Shown: positions 24,366 through 36,260 of the stretch, one piece after another | Position numbering within the stretch: the first letter of the stretch is position 1 | Layout: each line of letters begins with the position of its first letter | NCBI GenBank assembly: GCA_037952775.1 | Contig: JBANAY010000003.1 | Span: 22,010,001-22,074,000 of the forward strand | Direction of reading: 5' to 3' | Length of the DNA: 64,000 nucleotides | DNA from: Clonostachys chloroleuca | Lineage: Eukaryota; Ascomycota; Sordariomycetes; Hypocreales; Bionectriaceae | Made by a program: the position numbers and the translations under genes | Notes under the pieces: model-generated | What the model was told of the DNA's origin: nothing | Databases searched by the model: none | Seen by the model: only the letters and a program-made list of their open reading frames with translations

Positions 24366-25258
24366 TAATGTCACGACGATTGAACTCGCTGTTTATTTTT
24401 TACATTCCGGCATCCTTGGCTTTACATTACCTGTTATTCTTCTTCATTAGGTTTCGAAGCCCTGTATATACACCATCTGGACATGTGGGATTGATGGACA
24501 CGGCTAGATGTTTCGAGACATGGTCATACCGACTAGAGCCCCTCTACAACTGGCTCAGGGCAAGGGGAGGTGGATTGGGATTGTATGCTTTTTTGGGCGT
24601 TTTTCTGGGACATATGGTGTTGTTTTCATTCTTTGATTCTCGGGCGGTAAATACCCAACGTCTCGCTGCCCGTGTTACTTGGGCGGATTCGCATAGTAAT
24701 GTATGAAACGACTTGAACTGCAGTTTCAAGATTTCGACGTGCAGAGAACTTTTCGCTCTAGGATGATTGATGCTCACAGTGCCATGCGTTCCGAGATCTA
24801 ATTAGGTATGATATATTGCCTATAGTAGGCTGTCTCTTCAGAGGACTCTGAATTCAACGCTCTCGAGGTGACCGGTTTCCATCACGGTCCGCTTCATCTC
24901 CTACGAATTCCAGCAATGCATCTGCTTTAACTCCAACAAATTGCTCAAAAGTTCACGACCCAGATAAAGTGTTGTTGAAATGGAAACAAATTCAAAGAGC
25001 TCTCTTTCTCTTTCTCTTCCCACCACCGTGTAAACTCAAAACGCCGTGCCATGCAAGAACCCTTGGATACATATGCTAGGATTAGTAGTTCATTGTGGTG
25101 CCGTCGCCTTCCACGTAACCACCCCCCGGCCTTCCCGAGCAGTCTGCCCTCTTTGTAAAAAGCATGTTTCTGTAAGAAACGTTGGGGTGAAAGATGAGAA
25201 CCCCAACCGAAACCAAAGTCATGAAAGAATAGGCGAAAAAAAGACGCAATTGTAGGTA
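24366..25258. other. Convergent spacer between MBP1 and VAC1
   Basis: 3' flanks of both genes. A 112-codon frame directly after the MBP1 stop has two hydrophobic stretches but unusual composition and no start context, so it is read as 3' UTR. Confidence 0.5.
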
Positions 25259-27384
25259 TCATGTTGCCGTCGCACCATTCTGGTAGATGCCTTCCCAGCG
25301 CGCTTCGACGCCCCCGACCTTCTTCCTCAGATCGTCGATTTCCCCCGACAGCTCGTCCTTATTCCTGCTGAGAGCCGTGACCTCCTCGAAGCGACGGGAT
25401 TTTGTGGCGGACTTGAGCATCTCGTCGACCATGAACTTCTGCTCCTCCAGCACGACCAGCCTCTCCCGCAAGTCCTTCTCCTCTGTTTCCAGAAGGCTTA
25501 CTACAGTGCTTGTCCCGTCATCTGTCGTGCCTCCCTGGGAGATGGTTTCTGAATCGACGAGTTCTGAGTGGCGGAGGCCGGAAGGATTAGGCTGGGATAT
25601 TCGTGAAATGGTTGATTGTGTAGATAGGGATGATCGCGAGCGGAGGACCTGCGGCAGGCTCTTCAGGGGAAGCATGTTGGTGTGGAGGAACCCGCTCGCG
25701 TACGTATATACAGCCATCTGCAGCTTCCTCTGCGACGGGCTGTCGCTCGGCAGATCCCTCATCCTCTTAGCCGCCAGTCCGTATTTTCCAAAGCTGTCCA
25801 CCAACCGTTTGCGAATCTTGGCAGCCTCCTGGATCTGCGCGTGCGTGGCCGGTGGCTTGCTCAGATCTACCTCGCCAGTCTCGGACTTCTCCGGGTGGAG
25901 GGCGAGGAGTGTGCGGTGGAAGGAGGGGAGAAGCTGGCGGATTCCGCGCTCGAATTGGCGGAGTGTTTCGTAGGCCCGCTGGTCGGGTGGTTTTGAATGG
26001 ATCGAGTCGCTGAACTCGCGCCCGGAGAAGATGGTGTGTTTGCATTCCCTGCACATGCGCACGTCTATGCTTAGTTTCCCCGGTGCTGCGACAGCTATGG
26101 GCTTCTCTGTGGACACTGTGACTGTTAATTTTGCTAGGGAAACATGTCCACTGGGGAGAAAAGACGTACAGCCAGCTGAATCGATGGCTACCTCGGAGGA
26201 GCACCCAGTCTGCAGATCAGCGCAGACAACCCTTCCGCATATTCGGCAGTGATGCCTCCTAAAAGTCCACGTCCCAAAGTCCTGTTGGCAAAACGGGCAC
26301 TTCGGCACCGTATTGTCATCCTCCCACGTGACAACAGACTGCTCCAGGAGCTTTCTTTGGTTCTTTTGCCCAGACAATGTGGGCGATAACAATCCAGCAT
26401 TCGCGGATACCTTCTCTGGCGCGCTTTCAAGTAACCGTACTAATTTAGCCAATCGCTTCTCCAGTCTTGAGACTTCCAGGTTGTGTCGTTCTACTCGTTT
26501 CCTTCTGATGTCGGCAAACGTGGCAGTGTGATCTATTACCAGCCCGCTGTGATCCTTGTACCCATCTCTCGACTTGTAGCATGTCTCACATACTCTTGCC
26601 CAGTATCCTCTAACTGGCTCATGGTTGGCGCTCCGACTCAGTTTCATCTGGTACATGGTATGTTCCTCGCAAAAGAGACGGCCGCAATGGCGACAGTTCA
26701 CGCTTCCCACGATCGCACCCAAGCTCCGCCCGCAGGCTGGGTCCGTACAATAGTCATCGTGTGTGGTTCGCTGCCAGTGTTTCCGTGTGATCAGGTCGTC
26801 TGGGTCGATCGGGGCGGCCTCAACGGGGAACTTGGCGGACGATGCGGATACGGGTGGGGGGCTTGGCGTGGACTCGTTCGATTCGAAGACGTCCAGGCCG
26901 CGGAGTTTCTGGTTGATGAGGGACAGTGGCTGGAATCGCTTCGCCTTGAGAACCTGCTTGTCGAACCATGTCTTCACCTCGTCCTGCTCCTCCTCGGGAA
27001 GTTCTTGGTGGGTATCGTCGATGTGTCGGTTGAGTTGTAGAAGCGTCAACTGCGGCGGTTAGTGGAAGAGCTCACGATGGGCCAACGAGCAGTATCCTCA
27101 AGACATACCATCTCCTCATTGCAAATGGGACAGACCAAGGCCGATCCATTTGCCGCTGACCGCTTGGACTGCGCGCCCAGGCTGATGCTCGAGCCAATGT
27201 CCTGCCCAAGATCTGTGAGAGTCGCCGAACCAGGCGGGGAAATCGAGGAAGACCCTAGGGAAACGGTGCTCTCGGAGGGCGCAAGAGGGCTGAGTGAACG
27301 AGGGGCGCCAGACGGAGGGGTCGGAGGAGCGAGGCCCTTACCGCTGCCCAGGATGCGGCCGCCACCGAGTTTGCGTCCGGACAT
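25259..27384 (-). CDS. VAC1: FYVE-domain vacuolar sorting protein Vac1/Pep7 (rabenosyn-like)
   Basis: Three exons, 27384-27109, 27049-26170 and 26115-25259, give 670 residues. The N-terminus is Ser/Pro-rich, then a C2H2 finger spans the first intron (CPICNEEM joined to LTLLQLNRHIDDTH). A first FYVE-like finger lies at ~193-249 (VNCRHCGRLFC ... RVCETC). The second FYVE finger (~343-435) carries the PI3P-binding RRHHCRICG core, ending with RMCREC. The C-terminal half is helical, with a Rab-binding rabenosyn-type coiled coil. The protein tethers Golgi vesicles to endosomes together with Vps21/Vps45. The second intron (54 nt, 26169-26116) has no in-frame stop; removing it shortens the loop between two zinc ligand pairs to the family length. 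Divergent from MET8. Confidence 0.9.
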
Positions 27385-27943
27385 CTCGTTGCGATCGGGA
27401 AGCACAAAGGGACGGGGAAAGTGGGAGGAGCATCAGCACCAGTGTTGCGGCAGCGGCGGTGAGGCTGGGGGCGAGTTGAAATTGAACAGAGTAGAGCGAT
27501 CGTCAGCTGGCCGAACTGCGCCCCCTCGAGCTGTCTTTACTTGTTCGTCTAGGCGGGAACCGGTGGGCAGGTAGGCAGTGCTGCACTGGAGGTTTGGTGT
27601 CGTAGCCACTGGAGGGCTGCAGGCATGTTCCTCCGGGGTTTTGAATCAAGGCAGACGCAGCAGGGGGTTGGTTATAATTGGATGGAGGTCGACGGGAACG
27701 GGGTTCAGATGGGATGGTTTCCCGGCCTGTGCTTGAAGCAGGCGATAGGGGGGAACATGCGAGTTCAGACTGTATACAGCGGGGGGACAGGTACCGCCTT
27801 ACCGGGCCGCCACAGCTGGAGTTTTAGGCTTACGCTGGCTGGGCTTATCTTATCGTAGCGTCACTGCAGTGCAAGGTGCAAGGGTCGGTCCGGCAGCCAT
27901 CATTTATCAGTTGTCTCAACCCAACTGAACCCCGTGGAACGCA

Positions 27944-28873
27944 ATGACGCGTGATCCCTCTCAGGTCTCCATCATGGCGAAGAAGTTCCCCCAAGTCCAG
28001 CCCGGCGGCAGCCTGATCTTGGCATGGCAGATCAAGGGCAAGAAGGTTCTGGTTGTTGGAGGTGGGGAGGTGAGTGAGACCCGAGCTGCAGCAGGACAAA
28101 GAATATCGTGGATACTGACCCTGCGGTCTGGATTAGGTCGCTGCTGGAAGGATCCTCAACTGCCTCAATGCAGACGCCGCTGTCACCGTCGTGGCGCCCT
28201 CGACGGGTCTCAACGACGAAGTTCGCCACAGAATAGCTGAGAAGCAGGTTACTCACGTGGACCGTGTCTTCGAGCCTTCTGACCTCGATGGTGCAGAGAT
28301 GGTCCTGGTCGCCGTCGACGATCCCGCTGCCTCGACCGCTATATGGAAGCTGTGCAAGGAGAAGAAGATCCCGGCCAACATTGCGGATGTGCCCCCTGAG
28401 TGTGATTTCTACTTCGGAAGTGTGCACCGGGATGGACCACTCCAGATCATGGTCAGCACCAACGGCAAAGGGCCGAGAATCGCTGCTCTGATCCGCAAGT
28501 TCATCGCCAAGTCGTTGCCCGAGAACGCCGGGAATGCAATCGAGAAAATTGGCGAGCTGAGGGTCAAGTTGAGGAAGATCGCGCCGAACTCGGAGGACGG
28601 CCCCAAGCGGATGACATGGTGGGTGAAAATATGGTCAACTGGTCAATCATAGCGAAACTGACAATGATTAGGATGTCGAAAGTGAGCGACACATACAACT
28701 GGCAGGAGATGTGCGAATTAACCGAAGATGATATGGACAACCTCCTTCTCTTTTACCCGGCCAACAAGGTCCCCGACTTTGATATTCTTCGTGCTCTCCG
28801 TGGCGAGAAGAACACGGACGTCTCGAAACTGGATGTCTTTGACGGTTCTTTTGGATTCAGCGTTGGTGCATAA
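27944..28873 (+). CDS. MET8: Siroheme synthase Met8 (precorrin-2 dehydrogenase / sirohydrochlorin ferrochelatase)
   Basis: Three exons, 27944-28069, 28137-28618 and 28672-28873, give 269 residues, matching yeast Met8p (274). The NAD-binding motif VVGGGEVAAGR is at residues ~37-47, split by intron 1. ADVPPECDFYFGS (~125-137) matches the segment holding the key catalytic aspartate of yeast Met8p, and STNGKGPRIAALIRK is the family's phosphate-facing helix. The C-terminal part is the small helical dimer domain. It makes siroheme for sulfite (and nitrite) reductase, so it supports sulfur assimilation. ATG 27944 was used; a second in-frame ATG is at 27974. Confidence 0.93.
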
Positions 28874-29102
28874 TGAGTCGGATGACTCGGGAAAATTTGG
28901 CCCAGTCAATATCTTATTTGGCGTTTATCATCCTATCAAGATACCAGATCATTGCTATTTTGAGTTTCTAGCGACACTTGGATCATGGGAGACAACAGAT
29001 TGTTACGCATGGTTAGTAATATCTTGTATTTTTATTCTAAAGACTAACAATGGCATATTCCATACGCTCACTCGGCCCCGGACGACTGAGCCGCCGCCGT
29101 CC

Positions 29103-30274
29103 CTATGCTTCTTCACTCTGTATCTTACCTGGGATCTGTATTACCACCTTAGAAAAGTGCTTCTGTTCCTCTAGCCTTCTGAAAGCGTCTTTCACGTTTG
29201 CAAGCGCAAAGACTTCGTCGTCGAGTGCTAATTTGATGTCGTTGTCCTCAACAAATTTAACCATGCTTCTCATCATTGTCCTTGACCCTAGCAAAATGCC
29301 CCTGACAACGCAAGCAACGAAGAGCACGGCCATCATCGGGGTTGGCTCGACATCTGCTTCGCCGATCATACCAACGACGGTTATCACACCGTTTCGTCGC
29401 ACAGCAGCCACCGATTGGGACAGGGTGGCATTACCACCCACGTCCACAATGATGTCAAACCCGCGGCCAGAAGGAGTCAATTCTTTGGCGGCAGCACCCC
29501 ACGATGGCGTCTGGCGATAGTTGACAATGTGGCTCGCACCTAGAGCCTTGAGCGTCGAGCCTTTCTCCTCGCTACTTGTGGTAGCAACTACAATAGCGCC
29601 AACCGCAACGGCAAATTGCAGCGCGGCGACGCTCACGCCACCGCTCCCCTGGACTAAGACCCAATCTCCCTTCTTGACCTGTTTCCCTTCGAGACCCATA
29701 AGTGCGTTCCACGCTGTGATTCCGGAGCAGGCAAGCGTGGCCGCCTCTTCGAAGCTCATCCCGTCGCCAAACTTGACAAGACAGCTCTCGGGAAACACGC
29801 CATATGTAGTCAATGTACCATTCATTTCCTGGCCCAAGCCAGCACAAATGTGGCTCCACCCCGGGAGCTCATCATCCCCCAAGGGAGGGGTAGCATCAGC
29901 TGGGAACTTGTCCGGGACCATGTGCGTTACGACTCTGTCATTTGGTTGGAGGTTTTGAACTTGGCTTCCTATTTTGACCACGACTCCCGCGCCATCGGAA
30001 CCTGGAATGGCACCTGGGGGTGCAACTAAACCGCCTTTGCCCTGGGTAATTGTTGTGAGCCAAAAGAATGAAGTGCAACACTCAACCGAGAGATGGGAAA
30101 CTCGAGACTCACTTTTGCAACGACGAGGTCACGGTAGTTGAGAGAGGCAGCCCGAAGCTCCACCAGAACGTCCTTGTCTCCTAGCTCGGGGACGGGTCGT
30201 TGGTTCTGCAGAACAAGGCCAGAAAGGTCACTCGCCTGGGAGTCAATGCTCCAACTAAGCGCAGTTTGTGCCAT
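29103..30274 (-). CDS. MDR-family NAD(P)H oxidoreductase, zinc-independent (quinone oxidoreductase-like)
   Basis: Two exons, 30274-30113 and 30041-29103, give 366 residues. The N-terminal GroES-like fold has LRAASLNYRDLVVAKGKGG and AIPGSDGAGVV; the usual zinc ligands (Cys, GHE) are absent. The coenzyme-binding half has ATLACSGITAWNAL and VLVQGSGGVSVAALQFA, the NADP-binding signature of quinone reductase-type enzymes. It resembles the fungal proteins annotated as zinc-type alcohol dehydrogenase-like (S. pombe C16A3.02c type). The reaction is probably reduction of a quinone, enone or aldehyde; the exact substrate is unknown. It converges with MET8, with a 3' spacer of about 230 bp. Confidence 0.88.
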
Positions 30275-31492
30275 GATGATCCTTTGGGGAGATTTTGGTT
30301 TTCGTTGAGTCAAAATTCTCATGACGGTCATGAGAACGACTCCTTATTTATGACTCGAGAACGGATCCCAATCCCCATATTCATGACAACCGTTACGATA
30401 GTGGGTAAGCATGTACCCACCACGGCCAAGTTGGCCGAACGCAACCAAGTGGGTGAAATAAAACGTGGCACACCAAAGCTCTTCCCGCGTGAGACAGGGA
30501 CCTCGTTTTTTAACTAAACACAATAAGAAGAGAATAATAAACTATTCTATAATATTTAGCTTGATATTGTATTCAGTACTAGGTTATTCATTGTGATATT
30601 GTGTTGAATTTCAGTGCTGAACTATCTCGATGTGCCATGTTTTATTTCACGCACTTGGCAACCCCCTTGCCCCTCTATACCTTCATCTTTACCCACGACC
30701 CGTGATATCCAAGTTTATGAAAGGGTTGAGTATTATCAAAATAAAACGTGGACGGGTGATATGGACTGTATTGTGGCGCGCTCAGACTCTTTAAAGAACC
30801 TTGAGTCACGAAATTGGCATCATTTGAGTAAACAGTTAAGACTCAACGACAAGTAATGATGAGCTATAATGTATCATCTCTCATTGTTGCCATCCTATGG
30901 TAGGTATGGGTATGCTGATCTGATGTCAGAATAAGATATCAGCAGACTTGGTATCTTGGCAATTGGTTGACAAATCAAGCCCACAAGATACTCGGCTTAG
31001 AAATGCTGCTCGCTAGGAAGATGGCACCCAATGAGGTTTCGACAGGGTAGGATGCAGCCAAGAACATCCTCAATGTTGAAATAGATTGTCTCAAGTCCAG
31101 CTTAGTCATCATCAATAGGATGATATCGTCACATGTTGAATGATATTGCACCTTTGCTAGTGACGAAGAAACCTACCATTGTAATTCCCAAAAAAAAAAA
31201 CTAAAAAAAACTTTAAGTGTTCAATATAGAGGGGATATGAACCTCTCTAATCAAGGGCTCAGCGATGTCATTGGCCCTAGCTAGAAGGAAACTTTGATTG
31301 TGCAGTGATTTGACATATTTCTGCTGCGAAAGCTAGAGCACACTCAACAGGCGCGTCAAGGCGCGTCTCCCCCACCAAAGCTGCATCCACCTCCAATTCA
31401 ACTCTCTCCAACACAGCAAATTCCAACCCCTTCGAAAACACCAGAACCACCCAAAATACACACCGAGGGCTCTATAATGCCCATGAATAGCC
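30275..31492. other. AT-rich divergent promoter region
   Basis: Between the MDR gene (minus) and the Fta1 gene (plus). Very AT-rich near 30500-30620 and 31180-31230 (A-runs). No gene recognised. Confidence 0.5.
31351..31367. promoter_or_regulatory. Tandem MCB-core repeats upstream of Fta1
   Basis: Two GCGCGTC heptamers (31351-31357 and 31361-31367) spaced exactly 10 bp, about 130 bp before the start codon. Read on the minus strand they contain ACGCG, the MBF core. Confidence 0.35.
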
Positions 31493-32719
31493 ATGTCCCG
31501 ACGTAGCGCCCGGATATCGAGCGTCTCGCAAGCCTCCAGCGCCTTCCAAAGCTCCAACGCCGCCGACACCGACGCCGCGCCGCCCTTCTTCAACACCACA
31601 TTCTCTACCCACGCCGTGTCGCCGCTCTACGTTGGGCCCGGTGGTCTGACGCCAGTTCGCCTCGAGCTTCTCGGTCGCCGCCTGCGGGATGTTCTGGTTG
31701 GGGACGTGGTGCGCGGGATTCAGATCGGGCTGGAATCATCTCTGACGCCCGGCGGCCAGGTCGGGCCTCTGCGGTCGGTTAAGCTGCAGTGGTTCGACGC
31801 CAAGGCAGTCCTGGGCAGCGCGACTGATTTCCAAGGGGAGAGAAACGCCTGGGAGGAGTTGTCGGACGAGGAAAAGCGAGGGCTGTGGATTCAGATACGG
31901 CACGAGAATGCGGCCTACGTTGCCATCTTGATGCCGGGATCGGCTGGGCAAGGAGAATTGGGCAAGTCTTCTTGGGAGATGTACCCGGGCCAGGAGCAGA
32001 CGGGCAAGAAGCTCGATAATGGCAACTTTCTCCGGCTGCCTTTGTTGCTGCTGCGCATGCCTGCTGCTCTGAAGAACGTGATCGGCGAGTGGCTGGCGAC
32101 GACGTTTGACTGTCGGGTGAGCAGGCTTGCTCTGGGGACCAGGACGATCACGGCAGTGTGGGAGGATTGGATTCAAACAGTTGGGCTCTCACCACGAGGT
32201 CCGGACTTTGTCATAACGTTGGGCTTCAACGCACCTCTCCCAGACCCGGATCCGAGCGACGAAGAGGATGAGGAAAAGAAAACATCAACGCAATCGGGGC
32301 TTAGGACGATGGACATTATGATTCAACCGAAAGATCTACAAAGACTTGTCCGTGTGGGGAAAACGCTCGAAAAGAAGAAGACAGACGCAGCATGGGAGAA
32401 GGACGCTCGTGAACGCCGGCGGCTTGCAGGACCCAACAACGACAACGGGTGGGCTTGGAGATTCGAGGAGGGGGCCCAGAGCCAGCCCTTTCTCGAGGCG
32501 TTGGCCACCTACATCGACCACCACCTGGCCCTCAACATGTTCCACCCTTCTGTCCGGATAGAGCAGATATCATGCGGCGGGTTCGTGCTGGGCCAGAGCC
32601 GGCTCAAGGTCGTCCAGCAGGGCGAGCTGACCGAGAAGCTATCCCAGGCAGCCTGGCTATTTGTCACCAGGCTCGGGAATCGCGTCCGCAGCGACCATAC
32701 GCCCATGCTCTTCGGTTGA
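31493..32719 (+). CDS. fta1: Kinetochore protein Fta1 / CENP-L (Sim4/CCAN complex)
   Basis: Single exon, 408 residues. The N-terminal FFNTTFSTHAVSPLYVGPGG, then LGRRLRDVLVGDVVRGIQIG and GQVGPLRSV match the opening blocks of fungal Fta1-domain proteins, the CENP-L orthologues. An acidic loop (DPSDEEDEEKK) separates the two halves, and the C-terminal half carries the remaining conserved strands (LETTF-like CRVSRLALG, then FHPSVRIEQISCGGFVLGQSRLK). CENP-L pairs with CENP-N in the inner kinetochore and helps hold CENP-A chromatin. Assignment is from family memory of the N-terminal blocks, so it is probable rather than certain. Confidence 0.75.
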   Translation: MSRRSARISSVSQASSAFQSSNAADTDAAPPFFNTTFSTHAVSPLYVGPGGLTPVRLELLGRRLRDVLVGDVVRGIQIGLESSLTPGGQVGPLRSVKLQWFDAKAVLGSATDFQGERNAWEELSDEEKRGLWIQIRHENAAYVAILMPGSAGQGELGKSSWEMYPGQEQTGKKLDNGNFLRLPLLLLRMPAALKNVIGEWLATTFDCRVSRLALGTRTITAVWEDWIQTVGLSPRGPDFVITLGFNAPLPDPDPSDEEDEEKKTSTQSGLRTMDIMIQPKDLQRLVRVGKTLEKKKTDAAWEKDARERRRLAGPNNDNGWAWRFEEGAQSQPFLEALATYIDHHLALNMFHPSVRIEQISCGGFVLGQSRLKVVQQGELTEKLSQAAWLFVTRLGNRVRSDHTPMLFG

Positions 32720-34561
32720 ACAGGGGAGAAGCAAAAAAAATTCTACATGCTGATGACTTGTCGCCCGATGATACCGAATGTGCAACCTCGCGGAACACGG
32801 CAATGCATCATCTTGGCGTCACTAACTTGACTCGGTTGACTCGCGCGCAGAGGGATTCATTTACTACGACATGCCAGCTCCCCGCCCTTAGGCAGAGACT
32901 GGTTGTAAGTGCAGTCATAGCACTGCCAGCGCAAAGTTTGTTGGGATGCAGTGCATGAAACATCAATGTCGATCGTTGCACTGGCGTCAAGGCTTGCGGC
33001 ATTCAAACCACAAAACAAGTCACGAAAGAGGAAAAAACAGGGTTATAGTACCTTAGACCATACGGGAAGATTGATAGAATATTCGAATATTCCAGTGGCG
33101 CAGCGTCTATTGATCTCTCACTTGAGCGGGACTCAGAAGAAGCGCCGGGGGGCAGCAGACTAGGCAACCAAGGGTCTACGGTACACATACGAAGACGAAC
33201 AATGGACGTGACAGAGATGATGTGGATGGGGGCAACTTCTGGCCCAGTCGTGTGACAATCTAGGGTCTAATTGCGGCCTCTTTCATGGAGCGAATGGGCG
33301 GAATGTCGGGGACAAGAGTTCTCCGCTGGAACAAACGGCATCGAAATGAAGGTGTGGGGGACGTGCCGAATTGCCCGGCGCGAGGGGATCTGCTGTGCTA
33401 TGCTGGGAAGACGTTGCTTTTGAGGAGTTGAAGTATGGTATGCGTTGCTACATGATGCGGTGATGATACATCGTGTGCGACTAACAGCACAAAGGAAAGG
33501 CTGGCACCAGGACAATCAACTACAAGCACAGAATAGGCAGCACCAGAAGAGTTGCAGTGGTGATGTGCGGACGGCGGTTTTAGTGCGTCCACCCGGATGT
33601 TGTGAGCCGAGAACAAACTGGTTGCTGGGTTCGGCTGTACCCGCGCTGCCACTAGGAATGACTGGTTGGATTATCTGGGTCTAGCACTACAACTTGTGCA
33701 TGCTCGTGACAGGCAACAGACACTCCAAGGTTTTGGTCGATCCCATCACCGGCTCTCGTGGGCGTTGAGCGAGCCCGAGGTTAATGATGGCCTCGGGAGT
33801 CGTCTCAGACTTGAGTCAGCTGCAAGGCACCGGCGCATAACCCAACACTGAGATCTCAAATTGACCTGTGTTCTTGATCTGTCTCGAATTTCCCATCGAG
33901 CCAAGCGCCGCAAATCACTTACGAAAGAGATGAGCGCGAGCTCCACTCGGCCCGGATATGCGGCTCGCCCTGCACGGCCTCAGAGGCCCATGCGGATTCT
34001 GTCTGCCATATGATGCCCAAAGTTTCAGAAACCAGAGGGCGGTAATCAATGCCGCGGATGAGAAAAAAACTGTCAGTCTAGCGTATACCCTGTCCTCGCA
34101 TCACTGAAGGCGTCGTCGTCGCTGGTTGTGTATATAGAACATGCCATGTTAGTGGTACATATAAGAGAATATTCATCCCCGCGCCTACCAAGCCGCCGCC
34201 TTCTGTCAAAGCTGTAGCCAGTGAATGGGCACCTTCACTCTGTTCTCGCTGCAACCCAAAGTGCAATTATACCACCCAGACGACAAAGAAGGTGCAGTTA
34301 TTAGGTTTCACCTGGGCGGCACTGCTTCCCCCACGACCCGAGTCGATCGGCATCTTTGTGCCGAGCGCTGCCAGTCACGCACTGCATATCAACTTACATA
34401 TCAAATCAACCTCGTCTGAAGAAAATCACCGGGGATTAAAAAACCCAATATCAACCATCTCTACCGCCAATTCAGTCACCTGGCTGATTTACACGTTTGA
34501 CTCACTGACTCTTCTGGATGTCTGGCTCGCTCCTCTACAGCCGCGTAAGGACTAAGCGGAA
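32720..34561. other. Intergenic region, no gene seen
   Basis: About 1.8 kb between two same-direction genes. No convincing frame, RNA gene or repeat was recognised. Confidence 0.5.
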
Positions 34562-35412
34562 ATGAAGGTCATCGTCACAGGCGCCACGGGCACCGCCGGC
34601 CGGGGCATCATCAAGGCCTGCCTCGCCGACCCGCGGATCACAAAGGTCGTCATCCTCGCCCGCAGGGCCGTCGCGGGCGAGGTAGAGAGCCACCCCAAGA
34701 CCGAGGTCATCATGCATCACGACTTCTCGCACTACCCGGACGAGTTGATGGAGAGGCTTGTGGGAGCCGAGGCTTGTCTATGGTGAGTTTTGCCATGCCA
34801 TTGCTGTTCTGTTTTCGTCCGTAGTATCTCATCTTGATATAAACGAGTTTGCGTATTGCGATTTTGCGTATTGATAGATGTCGGCATACCTGGTGCAATA
34901 CTAATACCATCTATAGGGCAGTTGGCGGCCAGTCCGACGAGCCCACGGATGACATATACAAGAGCCTCAAGGCTGACATCGACCTGACACTCACGGGCGC
35001 CAAGGTCATGTGCACCCGCCTTGCGCCCAGGACCCCGGCCGGTCGCAAGTTCCGCTTCGTCCTGTGCAGCGGCGGGGGCAGCAGGGCCAACCGGGAGCAC
35101 CAGAGGAAGCCGCTGCTGTTCCTGTACGACTCGCGCAGGACCAGGAGGGGTGCCGTCGAAAGGGCGCTGTGCGACCTCGAGGAGGCGTACGGCGCCGGCC
35201 GGTTCGAGGTGCTCATCGCGCGGCCGGGCGGGCTGACGACGACGACGACGACGACGGGCCCGACGAAGGCCAGCATCAGGGCGCCCAAGAGGCTGTTTGG
35301 GCCGCTGTCCCATGGGATCGGGATGCTGCAGCTGGGGAGGGCGATGGTGCGGCTGGCGGCGGAAGGGTGGAAGGATAAGATTGTTGAGAATGATGTGCTG
35401 TTGAAGATGTGA
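34562..35412 (+). CDS. NAD(P)-binding Rossmann-fold protein (atypical SDR, NmrA/HTATIP2-like)
   Basis: Two exons, 34562-34782 and 34917-35412, give 238 residues; the intron has a CTAAT branch site 15 nt before its AG. MKVIVTGATGTAGRGIIKAC is the glycine-rich dinucleotide-binding start. Later blocks are AVGGQSD, FRFVLCSGGGS and FEVLIARPGGL, which fit nucleoside-sugar epimerase-like atypical SDRs. The usual Tyr-x-x-x-Lys pair is not obvious, so it may act as a redox sensor or a reductase with altered chemistry. A run of seven Thr codons (ACG)7 interrupts the region after RPGGL. Function unknown. Confidence 0.8.
35236..35256 (+). repeat. (ACG)7 microsatellite coding for poly-Thr
   Basis: Seven perfect ACG units in frame with the Rossmann-fold protein give seven threonines in a surface loop. 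Such tracts vary in length between strains. Confidence 0.9.
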
Positions 35413-35771
35413 GGTGAAGGAGAGGGTGATACATTATCCTTCTTACCTGTTATGCCACTGGTGGAACTAGGCGTTCGTTTTTGTTTCTTTGACGTTTATT
35501 AATCAAGGGATCGGAGTTGTTGGAGTTGTATTATGTAGAGGGCGTTTCATTACGGGAAGCGAAAACAATAATGAATACTTCAGTCATGAATAATCGAATT
35601 TTGGTCCATTTCCTGGGGAGATGTCCATATTGATGCTACTGTAAGTCCTGGCATAGATGCCATTTGCCTTTTGATTGTCGTTCATTGTTGACTCACGATC
35701 AAAGACCGGTAGATTGATTACTGGTTGTGGACCAACCTCAACTGTCCATCGTCTTGGCAGCTTTCCACCAC

Positions 35772-36260
35772 TCACTCCATGGTCTTAGGGGCATGGAGCA
35801 GCGGGTGTAATCTAGCGCCGTCCCTTTTCTTCTCTGCTGCGCCATGCTCGAGGAGGACCCTTCGTTTGTCCATAAAGGAGGGAAATATCTTTTCAATCCT
35901 TGTTGCCGTACCCTCCTAGGCGGCCAGTTTCAGGAGGGTCTCCTGGGCGAGAGGAAGGGTCCCAGCCTGTGGATCGGACTCCGCGGGAGCCGCAAGCTCC
36001 AGGATGTATCACCCTGGACCTACTGTTGCTTGTTCACAAGGCGAGGTGCAAGCTATAGTAGGGTTCACAAGGTTCTCCAAGGAGTCGAGATGTTCAATGC
36101 CTGCAGCTTCAGGGTGTCTGGCAGGTGCGTCATATGCTACACGGTACTGCTCGACCAAAATCAACTCTGTAATCATGCGTTTAGTTTCACGGACTTTGGT
36201 AACCAGTGAACCCTTGCGTGTAGAGCGTGGACCTCCCCCAGGGTGAACAGTGCTCCCCAT
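35772..36260 (-). pseudogene. Decayed reading frame with two internal stops
   Basis: A single minus-strand frame of 163 codons is broken by TGA (36011-36009) and TAG (35918-35916). Between and around the stops the composition is clearly protein-like: VREAKR-like charged helix VRETKRMITELI, then YILELAAPAESDPQAG, PLAQETLLKLAA and IFPSFMDKRRVLLEHGAAEK. The family was not recognised. It may be a dead gene, or exons of a live gene whose splicing was not solved. Confidence 0.35.

Noticed and set aside
24368..24706. 112-codon frame directly after the MBP1 stop with hydrophobic segments
   Set aside because: It starts two bases after the MBP1 stop, has no promoter or start context and odd composition; most likely 3' UTR.
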